From: Antedon mediterranea
Lineage: Eukaryota; Echinodermata; Crinoidea; Comatulida; Antedonidae
NCBI RefSeq assembly: GCF_964355755.1
Contig: NC_092676.1
Coordinates: 912,288-976,287 of the forward strand
Reading direction: 5' to 3'
Length of the DNA: 64,000 nt
The notes under the pieces were generated by a model. It ran no database searches and was not told the DNA's origin. It saw only the letters and a list, made by a program, of their open reading frames with translations. Shown here one piece after another: positions 24,663 to 37,400 of this stretch. A program made the translations under genes and the position numbers. Within the stretch, counting starts at the first letter, position 1. Each line of letters starts with the position of its first letter.

Positions 24663-27600
24663 ATGTACATGCGCAATGTCCTCATCCTGTCGTCATTTAT
24701 GTTAGCAGTTTTTGCTATATTCGTAGTCAATGCACAGACAACATTGCAGGTAGGCATATATTGCAATGTTAGCATTGTGGTGTTTTTTTTAGGATTAGTC
24801 TTTATGACGAAAACACATTTGCAATACTCTATTTTAAAGTCAATACATTGTTATATAAAAAATATTATGATTCATGTAAAAATTAATAATTACTAGATGG
24901 CACGCTCGCTTCGCTCGCGTACCATCTAGGTCGTGCCCACAGATGGTTCTCGAATACACAGTATTTTCCAGCGAGAAAAAAATGGAGATTTCAAATAGTA
25001 CGTACTGCAGGACTATAATACATTGTCGTTTACAGAAACGAATAAATATACACGATGATTTATGTAGTCAGCTAAAATTAGCACCCTGGGAATTACTTCC
25101 GAGAGAGAAACAAAATGAGTCATTTTTTTTTATTTGGACTCATTTAAACAAACCAAATTTGTGTTTTGTATGTAACATTAAGGGTTGAGGGATGGGGGAA
25201 GAAGATAGGTACAAAGAGGAAACATTTTAAAATATATTCTTATCCACTCAGTAACGAAATATTGTTTTTAATGTTTTATAGGCCTATAAATAATATACCA
25301 CTAAATACAGTAAAACATTTACGATTTAATACTTTGTTAAAACTCTCACTGTCATAGTCGATTGAAATACTAAAGTACATGTAACGATACACCACTACGT
25401 ACGTTTATATATTTTTAAATTATTAATTAATACAAACGTTGAGAAGCAACTGTCAGTAATAACGTTTATTTATTTGTATATTATATGTTTATAATCTAAC
25501 AGTAGGGCCTACCCACACTCACGGTAATAAAGTTTATTTGTATATTTGTTTATATTATATCTAACAGTACCAACACTCACAGTAAGAAATTTGCGATTCA
25601 AATTGCGATCAAAAGTGGTTAATACCTTAACAGTATTGTACAGCATTGCAATACTATTTATGTTTATTCTCCAAGGAGGCCCATAAATCTAAATCTATAC
25701 CTCTATAGTTAAACCAAATAATTTGGAATGTTCCATTCATCACAAATCAATACATTTGTAAAAACGTATATTACATGTATCAAAATAGCATTTTTTAAAG
25801 AAAATCGGCCTGTCTTCAACATTATGATGCTGTACTCGAACTGTTCAACCAGTTTTCAGCTATTAAAAACAATTATCGTAGGAGGAGATAGGAAAATGCG
25901 AAGTGTCCTCGTATTATTGTGTGCGGGTATTTTTCAAATTGACATCCATTAGACAGTGTATACCACGATCGGAAAACACCCCTATTTGGGGCAAATCGTT
26001 GAACCTAAATTCGTTTTAATCGTCAATAACTAATTATCGAACTCAATTTAATTAGTAAACAGGGTTACATCAGGTGGTTAAAATTAGTACCGAAAGTACG
26101 AACCAACTTTATATACCATCGAGTAAACATTCTAGAAATAACGCGCGATTTATCGATTTTTGCCCTTACGTAAATTTATATATAGATAATAATGTATTCT
26201 TATTATGCTTTCCTTTTTGATGAAAATTAGGCGGGAGCGAATCCTTATATATTCAAATATATTTTATTTTATACACATTTAAATTCATTCCTAATTTATA
26301 ATCATTAAATGGATATGGATTGCTGAATTAGAGAAACGTGTGACCCCGCGCATCGACAATGCAATGTACTGTGTAGGCCTTTCAACATTATAACAAAAAT
26401 TTAATGATAACAAATATTACTATCGGCATTTTAGAAAATATTCAAAATTGATATTCCATTACTTTACTATTGTTTATTGTAATATAAATTATTATTTACT
26501 ATAATTATTCATATTCTATTTTTTTTTAATGGAATTTTAGCCGGAACCAGAAGCGACTCCATCTGTAAGTAAATGCTATCCTTAAAATATAATCATACCT
26601 TATAAACATCATAATCTGTATAATTAGTACCAGTTGGTGAAGGCCCTCTATATCAACAAAACAAGTTTTGGGCGCGTTCAAACGATGATAACAATTAACA
26701 TAATTCTTACGCGCACGTTGACGAACATGATAATAATAAATACAACCATGATTCTTATTACATGATAACTGATTATAATCTATTCTACTATTATTCAATT
26801 TGTATGTGACGATTACATTAATAACGAGGTTGGTTCCTACAGCGAGAAACGCAATGATGATAACATAATACGCGCAAGGCAAGGTTTGCGCGCGCGTAGA
26901 ACTTGATCAGTTATCCCAAGAATTGCGGTGGGCAAATTATAATACTCTCTTCGTTCTAGAAGGAACCAATCTTGTATATAAAAAAGAATATAATATTGTT
27001 ATAAAACTTATAGCGCGTTAATTTTTTTTCTCAATCCGCACTAATGTTGTAGGCAGAGCCAGGGGGTAATGTAAGTATAGGCATGGCGTGTATTAGTGCA
27101 TTGATTTGAGTGTGATAGTCGTGTTTGCATGTCGTTAAGCCTTGTCTACACTATCAAACTTTATGTGACAAAAAAATGTGATGTGCCCATATATGGACAC
27201 GATGATGTCATATCACTACCATATTTAGTCATACCACTACCATATTTGATCATATCACTACCATATTTGGGCACATCACACTTTTTTGTCAAACTAGTTT
27301 GATAGTGTTGACAGAGATTAAGATGAGTCTTAATACCCCTTTATGTCTTCTATACGCGATATTGTATGCTCATTCATTTTAAATTAGATGAATGGTCTGA
27401 ATTATGCTGTTCCTTTTATTTGTGATTCAGTTTCAATGTGTTTGAATTACGTTGCAGTAAACCGTCTTGTGCATGTGCAAAGCTTGATGATTGTTTTAAT
27501 ATGTAGAATTCTGTTTTCCAATTAAACAAGTTTGGTTTAATATTAAATACACAGTAAAGTAACTGAAGGCAAAATCTTTTTCTATAGCGTTATGTAGGCC

Positions 27601-30600
27601 TTAAGCTCTATCAAACTTTATGTGACAAAAAATGTGATGTGCTCATATGGACATGATGATGTCATAGCACTACCATATTTAGGCATATCACCACCATATT
27701 TGGGCACACTTTCTTTGTGAAACTAGTTTGATAGTGTAGACAGAGCTTAATACACAAACGTGTTTTATGTTCTCACGGATAAAGTTATGAATTCTATTCT
27801 ATTAGTAAAGTTATGCTGTTTGTGGCACGCCGTTTTTCGAAAAGGAAACACAGTACAATTGAGAGTTTCTCGACATTTTGGTCGTTAGGCCACGACGGCG
27901 TTGGCAATAGCACAACAACAACCAACACGTCACGAGACATTCTTACCATGTATTTCCTTTTGGGAACCCATGATGTTATACCACAAACCTAACTTTATCA
28001 TTATATTTATTTGGCATGCAGACATTTAAACAGTATTGTAATGAAATGCTAGCTACTAATAATTAGGTACGTAGGCTAATAAAATAATAATAAGTTTTTG
28101 ACGTCATTAATACACCCATGCAATATTCGTGTGAGATTACACGATATTTAACTATTTAGCGTGTCTTCGTAATACTGTATAATGTTGATTCATTGTGTAG
28201 CGATATCTCATAAACGCACAACGCAAGGATGTACACACAATGTCATTTTACGCGCGTATAAACGATGATAACAACTAACATATTTCTTACGCGCGCGTTG
28301 ACGAATTTTACCAATACAAGCGCGACGGATTAAGTAGCTTGTGATTGGTCAATTGTTTTGTACATTTATTTGCGTTCGCATGGCGACAATCGCTATAGTT
28401 ATTTTAACTCGAAAGTTCGGTGGAATCATTCATGATTTATTTAATCAATATTTTGTTGTCGTGATCTTGTGTAGTTTATGTCAATTGTAGAAAGACGTAT
28501 GAGGTTCATCTTAGAATAAAAATAAATTAATTCATAATTACAACAACTCAATTGAGACTATACAATAAAAAAAAGAAATTGTATTTCTATATATATGCGT
28601 GTGAATGTATTGATATTATATTTATATACAAATATATAAACTGAAAGAAACACAAATTATGATAACAAACGTTTCATAAGTAAACAACTTTTTTTCTTAA
28701 ATATGCAATAGATAACATAATATGCAGAAAATAATGTAAACATATAATAGTTCTGTAATTGTTTTTTTATGTAACATTGAATGAATGAAGGTGGTGGTTA
28801 ACAACAAAAGATAAAAAAAAATGGTGTTGTATGAGCACGATCGATGTATATTGATGATATTACCCTTAGGGTCTTTCACACCTGTTCTGGCACGGTTCCG
28901 GTCCGGCGCCGGAAAATCCAATTGAACGTCAATGTTTCGTTTTCACGCGGCTACGCGCATATCGATTGTCGCATAGCCGCGTGGAGCATCGTGAAAACGA
29001 CTCACATTGTTCCATTCGCCGGACCGGAACCGTGCCGTAACAGGTGTGAAAGACCACTTAGAACTTTACATCAACATATCTGGTGTATGCTTAAATTATA
29101 TTTCTATCTGTACTTGTAATTGTATAATTTATTCATAATCGTTCTTTATTTAGTTATCTACACTTCTTTCTGTCTGAATTTAATTTTTTTTTAAATTATT
29201 TAAAATTTATTTACTGGATGTATTGATTTTATGTAAATATCATGGAACCGAAGCCTAATAGTATCATTATCGTTGTTTTTCAGGCTGAGCCAGAAGCTAC
29301 TGTTACAGTAAGTTATATCTAATCATTTTGCATTTACTCGTACTTAAGCCTATCTATCTATCATAGACAATCTACTGGCCATCTATTGTTATAGACTATT
29401 ATCAGTGCTATCTTTAAAGCTTGGTTCCCACTAACGACGCAACGTAACGCAATCTACGCAACGTAAGCAAATGTCCTTATAATAATGGTATTTGCCCCCG
29501 CCTGCGTGAAATCAAACATGCTGTGTTTGCAGCACTATGCGTTCGTCATCGATTACACTTTGCTTCAATACGTCACCGCGTTGCGTTCTAGTGGGAACCA
29601 TGCTTTAGATGAGTAAAATTACGCCTTTAGTTGCGTTCAGTCGTGAGAAGAACCTATACGTTTTAAAAGCGTTATTATCAAGCTCAAACCAGCCATCATC
29701 ATAAATATCATCAACATCATCAACAATTCATCCCCAGTTATTGTTGCCGGCCATTATAATCAGGTGCTATTCATATTCCATCATTTAGTTTATGTCTTTA
29801 TACTAAATGACACTTTCATTGATTGGTTCCTTATAAGTAGTGAACATTAACAATATCATAATAACAGTTACAATAGCTTTTGAAGTATGCCAATTATTAA
29901 TATCACCATACAATTCATCTTCACTCCTTTAATGTTGCAACTTATATAACCTGTTATTTTCGATTTATGAAAACAACATACTAACATTACGTGTTATTTG
30001 TTTTTCTTTTAGAGTGAACCGGAGGTAAGCGACGTCAGCATGTCTATAAAATGTTCAATAAATTCAACCGATCTTGTATATATTTAGCAGGGAATCGCAT
30101 AAGAGCAAAGGCCATGAACCTATACCGTATATAGCATTCAAGAAAGTTCAAGAAGTCCCGAATCCTAAATAAAACATTTTTGTATAATTTATTTGTAAAT
30201 TTATATTTTAAGTTAAGGGTGCCCCACAGATCAATAGCTTTGCTTGCTGTTTTTCACACTTTATTGAAACTTTCTTGTCTTCTTTTGATTTATATAGTTA
30301 AGAATTTTGTGTGAAAAATGAAAAATACTCAATCAATCAATCAAAAAAGCTTGGTTCCCACTAGCGACGCAACCCACCAACCTACGCAACGTATGAAAAT
30401 GCCCTTTCAATAATTGTGTTTGACCCCATCTGCGTGAAATCAAACCTGTGATGTTTGTAGCACCGTTGCGTCGTCGGTTCCCACGCAATTAAAGCACTTT
30501 TCGTCAATACGTCGTTGCATTGCATTGCGTTGCGCGAGTGGGAACAACGCTAAAGCTTGGTTCCCACTAGAACGTAACGCAAGGACGTAAACGCAACGCA

Positions 30601-31005
30601 AGCGTTTTAACCAATGACAAGCGAAGTTATAGACATTTAGCAATCACAAGCGAATAAGCCATCGCTTGTGATTGGTCAATTCACTTGAGTTGCGTTACGT
30701 CCTTGTGTTGCGTCGCTAGTGGGAACCACGCTTTAACACGAATGCAAGGACGTAAGCGAGTGAGTTTACAAGTGAGGGTACCACCAGCACAAGCGAAAGT
30801 TCGTAGGATAATCCATCACTTGTGATTGGTAATTAAGTTACCTGCGTTGCGCGTATATCTTTGCGTTGCGTCCATTCAATACTGACGAATTAACTTCTTT
30901 TAACTGTTTCAGATGACCACAGCAAGCGGTTCTGTATCATATTCTGGTAGTTTATTCTTCATTACTGGATGCATTTTAAATACACTTCTAGTCAAGACGC
31001 TTTGA
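24663..31005 (+). CDS. Small secreted or GPI-anchored protein encoded by phase-0 micro-exons
   Basis: No known family was recognised. Six coding exons join in phase 0: 24663-24749 (29 codons), 26541-26564, 27053-27070, 29284-29307, 30013-30024 and 30913-31005 (stop 31003-31005), giving 85 residues. Every internal exon has a pyrimidine-rich acceptor and a GTAAG(T/C) donor, and a length divisible by three. Exon 1 encodes a typical signal peptide (Met, Arg, long hydrophobic core, cleavage expected after FVVNA). The micro-exons encode PEPEATPS, AEPGGN, AEPEATVT and SEPE. The last exon begins MTTASGSVSYSG and ends in a hydrophobic tail, as in GPI-anchor signals; a Lys lies three residues from the end. 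The mature peptide would be only about 40 residues, acidic and rich in Pro, Thr and Ser, comparable in build to CD52-like peptides. Any micro-exon could be skipped or added without frame change. Alternatives: a transmembrane peptide, or a non-coding transcript with chance frames. Confidence 0.7.
26667..26730. repeat. Dispersed repeat, copy 1 (second copy 28249-28312)
   Basis: GCGTTCAAACGATGATAACA and TTCTTACGCGCACGTTGACG recur as CGTATAAACGATGATAACAA and TTCTTACGCGCGCGTTGACG in the next intron of the same gene. Confidence 0.8.
27135..27321. mobile_element. TTAA-flanked MITE, family A copy 1
   Basis: TTAA at 27135-27138 and 27318-27321 flanks inverted repeats TGTCTACACTATCAAACT / AGTTTGATAGTGTTGACA. 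The centre has tandem CACTACCATATTTG units. Related copies are at 27601, 33587, 36473 and 55897. Confidence 0.85.
27601..27750. mobile_element. TTAA-flanked MITE, family A copy 2
   Basis: TTAA at 27601-27604 and 27747-27750. The left inverted repeat lacks the TGTCTACA portion; the right end AGTTTGATAGTGTAGACAGA is complete. Confidence 0.85.
28866..29060. mobile_element. TTA-flanked MITE with about 40-bp inverted repeats (Harbinger-like)
   Basis: TTA at both ends; inverted repeats contain GGTCTTTCACACCTGTT and GGCACGGTTCCGGTCCGGCG. A second, inner palindrome surrounds TCGTTTTCACGCGGCTACGC near 28935-29005. No coding capacity. Confidence 0.85.
29416..29606. mobile_element. MITE, family B copy 1
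   Basis: Ends AAAGCTTGGTTCCCACTA and TAGTGGGAACCATGCTTTA are inverse complements; the interior has repeated GCAACGTAACGC-type sequence. Confidence 0.85.
30346..30554. mobile_element. MITE, family B copy 2
   Basis: Ends AAAGCTTGGTTCCCACTAG and GAGTGGGAACAACGCT; interior clearly homologous to copy 1 (AATGCCCTT, CTGCGTGAAATCAAAC, CAATACGTC). Confidence 0.85.
30553..30735. mobile_element. MITE, family B copy 3, abutting copy 2
   Basis: Begins AAAGCTTGGTTCCCACTAG directly after copy 2 and ends CTAGTGGGAACCACGCTTTA. The interior has ACAAGCGAA and CGCTTGTGATTGGTCAA, also seen at 28330, 30820 and 35650. A partial fourth copy follows to about 30880. Confidence 0.85.
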
Positions 31006-31317
31006 GTTTCAAAACTGAATAGGCCTATAGGCTACCAACAATAGCCACATCGAATTAGTTTTATTTAATGTATTAATTCAATTCTTCACAGAGATGAACC
31101 CGCAAAGGTTTTATATTATCAATTTAAAATGTTATATATACACATTAAACATACACTTTGTTAACTCCTACCCACAATTAATGTTAGCATAGGAAATTTG
31201 GTAGAATTAACCAAAAATAGTTTTAAGAAGAGGACAACATTATTTTAAGAAGAAGCAAGGCCTACTTGTATTGATACATTGCTGTCTTGAAATTATGCGT
31301 TTTCCGTAGATTTTTAT

Positions 31318-31404
31318 ATATAATAATAATAATAATAATAATAGTCTGTTCTTATAGCGCATGCGCATAAGCAAGCTCTCGATGCGCTTTACATCAAAAA
31401 TAAA
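31318..31404. repeat. (TAA)n microsatellite and short dispersed repeat
   Basis: AATAATAATAATAATAATAG followed by TTCTTATAGCGCATGCGC and ATGCGCTTTACA, a motif common in interspersed repeats of marine invertebrates. AATAAA at 31399-31404 is a possible polyadenylation signal for the micro-exon gene, with low certainty. Confidence 0.5.
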
Positions 31405-31913
31405 AGGAGGAAATGTTCAAATTAATGAAAGCTTGTTGGAAAAGGAATGAATATGAATATATGAATCCGTTTTAACAAAATAGTTGAATAGTTGACACAT
31501 GGTTGTCCCTTCTGTATCATGAATGGAATATTGTTTAGTGTCGGATTAACTGCAAACAGCAAACAATGTACAGTATATGATTTTAACAATGTAAAATTGT
31601 TGCCACAAAGTTTTCGCCGTGAAGACCAAGATATAAATTATTCCATCTCATTATAATAACTATAAACTGTGTTACATAAAAAAAAAAACACATCAAATTT
31701 GTAATTAGACAATACTATTATTGTTGGTGTTATTAAAATGTAATAATAATAAATATCATTCATATTTAGCTAGCCACAAAATCGATATGCTGGCTTACAT
31801 TCTCACTTATTACCATCCTCATTAGTTTTAAATGAATAGTGTGCATCAAAGACATTTCCTGTTGTCTAATTATTGTTGATCAGAGTAAAAAAATGGCTAT
31901 TATGTCATAAAGT

Positions 31914-32094
31914 TTATCGCAAATAGCATGCGCGACGCATGATGGGAAGGGGTTGGGAGAAAACGTCACGACGCGTAAGTACGTTGTTGTTTGTACGTAC
32001 GCGTCGTGACGTTTGCTGCCAAACCTTTCCACAACCATGCATTGTAAAATGACGTTCCTCGCGAATTCAAGCTATTTGCGATCAACCATATTGA
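31914..32094. mobile_element. Palindromic MITE
   Basis: Ends TATCGCAAATAGC and GCTATTTGCGATCA are inverse complements. The central arms ACGTCACGACGCGTAAGTAC and GTACGCGTCGTGACGT pair around a short loop. Confidence 0.8.
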
Positions 32095-33586
32095 CGTAAT
32101 GCTGCCCAGGTATACTTCTCAAACATACGTAGGTATGCTATGCTTGCAAGCCCAGGAAGAACACGATGCAATGTATATATCAACATTCAATTACCACAAA
32201 GGTTGAATTCGATATAAGAGTCTGATATTATGCTAATAACTAGAATATTAAATGAGGACTCTGACAATGATATCGTGTTTAGTAGCAGTCATTATCTGTT
32301 ATGATGCACTTCGTACAATACATTTTTCATCACAATTCGCATTTTTTGAATAAAAGTGTTTTTTTTTGTAAAACTTAATATGTGTCTTATTAGTTTGTTA
32401 TTACCCGTCTAGAATCAATACGGTTGTATAGACTTTGAAATCAACATAATGACGAAACTGTTTTTTTATAATAAAATCGAAAAAATAATGGTGAGAAAAT
32501 AAAAATCTACGAGTCGTGAATAAGATCAACCAAGAGACATGATTCGAATTTGCTTCTTCAATAAATAGTACTTACTATTGCACGGCATGTGACTCACAAT
32601 CGTCCAATCAAATGACAGGAATTTATTTAATGGATATCTTATCTTTAAAAAGCTGATGACAACCATTAGTCAGGTGAAGTTTGTTTGTTTTTACATTGTA
32701 TATGATCTAATCGATTTACGAAATCTCATATACATCTCAATACTATAATAGCATATTGGTTGCTGTTTTGATTTCGCCATAATACTAATATTATATTACT
32801 TGACGTCTAAATAAAGATACTATTGACTTTGTTGAAGTAAACAAGCCAAAATTAAGACAGTAATATCGATTTATGATTTACAATAACGATTTACAATTAA
32901 ATACTGGTTAATGCCATTTTAACAATCTCTCCGTGAACGTTTTAAGCGTGCTAGTCATTTATCAAAACGTCATGACTTTTATCGTTAGTTTTTATTACGG
33001 ATAACAAATAAGCAACAAATAAGTAAATTGTTTGTTCTTTATTTTATCTTTATAAATTCTATTTATTTTAATTTAATTTTTATTGTTTCATGTTTATGTC
33101 TTGTCATGATGTATTTCTGAGAGGGTCCCTAATGATCAGCTTCGGCAGACTGAACCACCCTCATAAAATATTGTTGAAATAAAATAAATAAATATATTTT
33201 AAAACATGGTTTTTGAGCTTTGAGCGTTTTTTGCAAACAGCTATTGAGTAGGCCTATCAAATATGGTTTCTCCTATTGAATCTCTTACTAAATATAGTAT
33301 TAATGTATAATCAGCATGCTGTTGTACTTGTATATACTGTATGTTGTATCCTAATTGTTACATTTTTGCAAGATCCTTCCTTGTGTATTGTACAAACGAC
33401 TCATGAGGTCAAAGGTGTTTCTCATCACATGTTTTCCGTGTAATTTCAAATGGTTTGTTTCAATAGGCCTATTATCTGCTAATATAATTATTGTTTCAAT
33501 ATCGTAGTCATAACACCAGTAATAATGGATGTATTTGTAATGCACTTTTATAGACCAATCGTCTCGAAGCACAATGGACTAGATTC
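32095..33586. other. Intergenic region, no gene seen
   Basis: AT-rich; contains the second copy of the 8540 repeat at about 32565-32635 and otherwise nothing recognised. Confidence 0.5.
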
Positions 33587-33753
33587 TTAAATCTGTCTAT
33601 TATCAAACTAGTTTGCCAAAAAAGTGTGATGTGCCCAAATATGGTAGTGATATACTCAAATATGGTAGTGAGTGATATGACATCATCATGTCCATATATA
33701 GGCACATCACATATTGTTGTCACATAAAGTTTGATAGTGTAGACAGAGCTTTA
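33587..33753. mobile_element. TTAA-type MITE, family A copy 3 (reverse orientation)
   Basis: Inverted repeats CTATTATCAAACTAGTTTG and AAAGTTTGATAGTGTAGACA with internal CAAATATGGTAGTG units, inverse to copies 1 and 2. TTAA on the left; the right end reads TTTA. Confidence 0.85.
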
Positions 33754-33891
33754 GGGTCTCTTTGTGTTAAGCTACATACATCTCAAAACTAAGTGGCCTA
33801 GTTACAATACAGAAACATTCATTTAAGTTTTCTTTGTTTCAAAGTGCCACCAAACGCTGTACATTCTTCCATTTACATTACAAGGGGTTGA

Positions 33892-34250
33892 GATGAACCT
33901 GTACACACTGTAGTAACACCTGATGAACCTGTACACACTGTAGTAACACCTGATGAACCTGTACACACTGTAGTAACACCTGATGAACCTGTACACACTG
34001 TAGTAACACCTGATGAACCTGTACACACTGTAGTAACACCTGATGAACCTGTACACACTGTAGTAACACCTGATGAACCTGTACACACTGTAGTAACACC
34101 TGATGAACCTGTACACACTGTAGTAACACCTGATGAACCTGTACACACTGTAGTAACACCTGATGAACCTGTACACACTGTAGTAACACCTGATGAACCT
34201 GTACACACTGTAGTAACACCTGATGAACCTGTACACACTGTAGTAACACC
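33892..34250. repeat. Perfect 12 x 30-bp tandem array
   Basis: Twelve identical units, GATGAACCTGTACACACTGT plus AGTAACACCT, with no substitution; the last unit is followed by TACTCTTTC. All three minus frames are open because the period is a multiple of three. On the plus strand one frame is open and reads DEPVHTVVTP per unit, but a stop codon (TGA, 33889-33891) lies directly before it, and it stops at about 34277. Confidence 0.95.
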
Positions 34251-34430
34251 TTACTCTTTCAGCGACTCCACGTTATCATGATAGACCACATTAGTTATGT
34301 AAAGCCTCATACATTTGAACTAACATTAAAGTTCAAGGCACATTGTAACCCAATCATTTGTTCTGCTGTATACTGCAAATCAAGATTTAGTCATTAAAAA
34401 ATTATTAATTTTAAAAGTGGTTTGATACCA

Positions 34431-37400
34431 TCATGTATCTGAGATAAGCATGTTCTGATATCTCATTAAGTTCTCATCAAGCATGTGATAGGGAAACGGA
34501 CACTGACTTTCAATCCACTTTGCTGTTCTTAAAAGACTCTTATCCGAGAAACGTGATGCAATAAGTTGCAGACTAATCGGTAGGCCATCAGATGACACAC
34601 ACACTGGTATAGATACTGCAGGAAGCCCTACAAAATAAAAGACAATACATTGCTATAACATATAGCAGTGATTTATATATTTTTTTTTGTGAAATAACTA
34701 ATTCCCCATCAAGTATACTTTAAAATGGAAAAAAAATAAACATTATTTTTAAAAAAATTTTTTAAGTTAGTCACATGTAAGAGTGTAGAAAAGGTAATGT
34801 AAATAGGTAACAGAAATAATGCTGGCATATAAAGAAAATGGAACAGCATATTGCTGTTTAACCAATATTACCTGCTAGATTAACTGTTGTTGCAGCACAA
34901 TCCACCATTGCATATCTGTCCTTATTTGAAGTAACTTCAGCTTGAGTTAAGCCTGGGTAATCAACTATGGGTGTCAAAAGAATGTCGATTCCACTTGCAA
35001 AAACACTTTCAAAGTCTTTACAAATTAATTGTCTAACCTTCATTGCTTGCTCAAAATATTTATCATACTTGCTGTAAAATAAAAACAAGAAAACAAGTAA
35101 ATAATAAAAAACTTCAATAAATAAAGAAATGTTATCATACATTTTGTATAATTTTCACAAAGGTCAACATTATACTCTATGAAGGTTACATGTGAACCTT
35201 GTGTATACATAATGATATATTGCAGCCCAAACTAAAACTGTTATTACCATGATTTATGACCATTGCTAATCTATACTAATATAAAAGCCTTACTCTTTTA
35301 ATAAAAAGTAGTTCCCAGTCAGAATGCGCCCTCTGACAATATCATTGAAGCCTTCATGTCTCGTCTCGGCATAAAGGTCATCTACGGATTCACCTTTTTC
35401 GCTACGATGACCTATAGTCATTTATCACAGTAAAAAATAATAAAATTAAGAATATTCAGTGAGTGATGGGTGTATGTAAATCCAATACACTGTCACATAA
35501 CATTAGTGCAACCATACTTCCATGGTGCAACAAGTAAAAAACTAAATTCTTAAGTTCACTACATTCTTCATTTACTTATTGTTAAGACAAGGTAATAATT
35601 ATTTTATTATTGTTAAGTTAAGCGACAAGTGGAACAGTCCATTGCTTGTGATTGGTCAAGTTACTTATGTTGAGCTTACATCTTTGTGTTGCATCATGGG
35701 AAATAAGTTTTATGTCAATGAAAAATAAATCAAATAACAGTATGTTAGAGGGTACCTTGTACTTACCAAATTCTACACCATCATATATAGACATATTAGA
35801 GGCCACTTCTACGTTGTTTAAGATATTGTAACATGACAACCCATATTGGTGATTGGGCAGTGAGACTTGCGACACACGTGCTCCGCCCGCCTCAAACATG
35901 TCAATACACCTTGACCACGCCTCTAAAACTTTATCTGTTGTGTAGGGTGAACGGAATTCCTAATAAATATTAAAAAATTTTAATAATTTATTTACTGTAT
36001 ATCAAATAAAAATATATAAATTGTCTAATAAGAACTGGAATATTTAGGTTTTTAATTTATTTATATAACAACATTTTTATGACGACTTCAGAAAACTTAG
36101 TTTGGCTAACCCAAAAGTTAAGTAAGAAATGAACTCCAAACTTATACTGTAGATAACAGGTATATCACATATACTGTAATACCTTTGGGATTCCAATATG
36201 CAATTTCTGAACAGAAATATCTTCTGGTAGAGAAATGTGTGGAAATGGTCTTGCATCAGATGTGGAATCAAGTGGATCATGACCTCCAATGGCGTCTGAA
36301 AGAAGAGGTGTCAAATAACAAATACCTTGCTGTTTCTGGTTGGCTTTTAAATAGGAATTTCCTTAAGTTTAAGTTGAATTAATACTATTAAAAATAAGTT
36401 ATAGTAAGACGTCTATTCTGTAAAAAATATTCTGTAACTCAATCAATATTTAAGTTACAATTTAAAATGTAAAGGTCTGTCTACACTATCAAACTTTATG
36501 TCACAGAAAGATGTAATGTGCTCATACATAGACATGATGATGTCATATCACTACTATATTCGGGCACATCACACTTTTTTTTTGTTAAACTAGTTTGATA
36601 GTGTAGACAGAGCTTAAGGGTGTTTTACTTGGCCTAAATGTGATCGGTGCGCAGGTATACTGTAGTACACATCACAAAGCACAGTCTTCTAGACATTGCT
36701 CCCAAATGGTTGACACACACAGGATGCATGTGGTACGTTGCCATACTAGGAATTTATTCTACAGGTTAATGTACACATGCTCAACAGCCTACAGTATACT
36801 TCTCAACTACAGTATATAGCATATGAAATGACATAATTTCCACCTTGTTTCTAGCCTTGTGGGGTCATAGCGCTTTAGAGAAAAACATTTTTTTTGGGTT
36901 AAGCACTATACTGTACAAAAGACAATTATTACAGTATTATTATTATTAAATATTTTGCATTAGCCCACAGTAGCTAATTCATATTACCAATTATAAATGT
37001 AAAAATGATATGTACTTAAAACTAGAGCAGCATCATCTATATATCTTGTCAATATACCAGGACAGTCAAGAGAGTGAACTAATGGAATTAGACCATATCG
37101 TGATAAAAGTCCATATGTAGGTTTGTAGCCGACTACTCCACACAAAGCAGCAGGTACTCGTACAGAGCCTGAAGTGTCTGAACCTAATGCACTGAAAACA
37201 TTGAAAAGTCACAGATTATTAAAAAGATAAGAGACGTTAATAATTTAAGAGATGTTAATAATTTAAGAGACGTTAAAACCCGAACAGTAGAAAGTTACAT
37301 TTAAAAAAAAACATACTAAACTTTTTAGGTTGAGTTTCTTTATTCAGCAATGTCATAAAAATACAAGCATCATCACTTATTTGGCAAATTTAGCAGAAAA

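Noticed and set aside
28844-29119. 91-aa plus-strand frame
   Set aside because: It lies within a palindromic MITE; the frame is fortuitous.
33823-34249. Three overlapping minus-strand frames of 121-137 aa
   Set aside because: All three frames are open only because the perfect 30-bp repeat has a period divisible by three and no stop on that strand.
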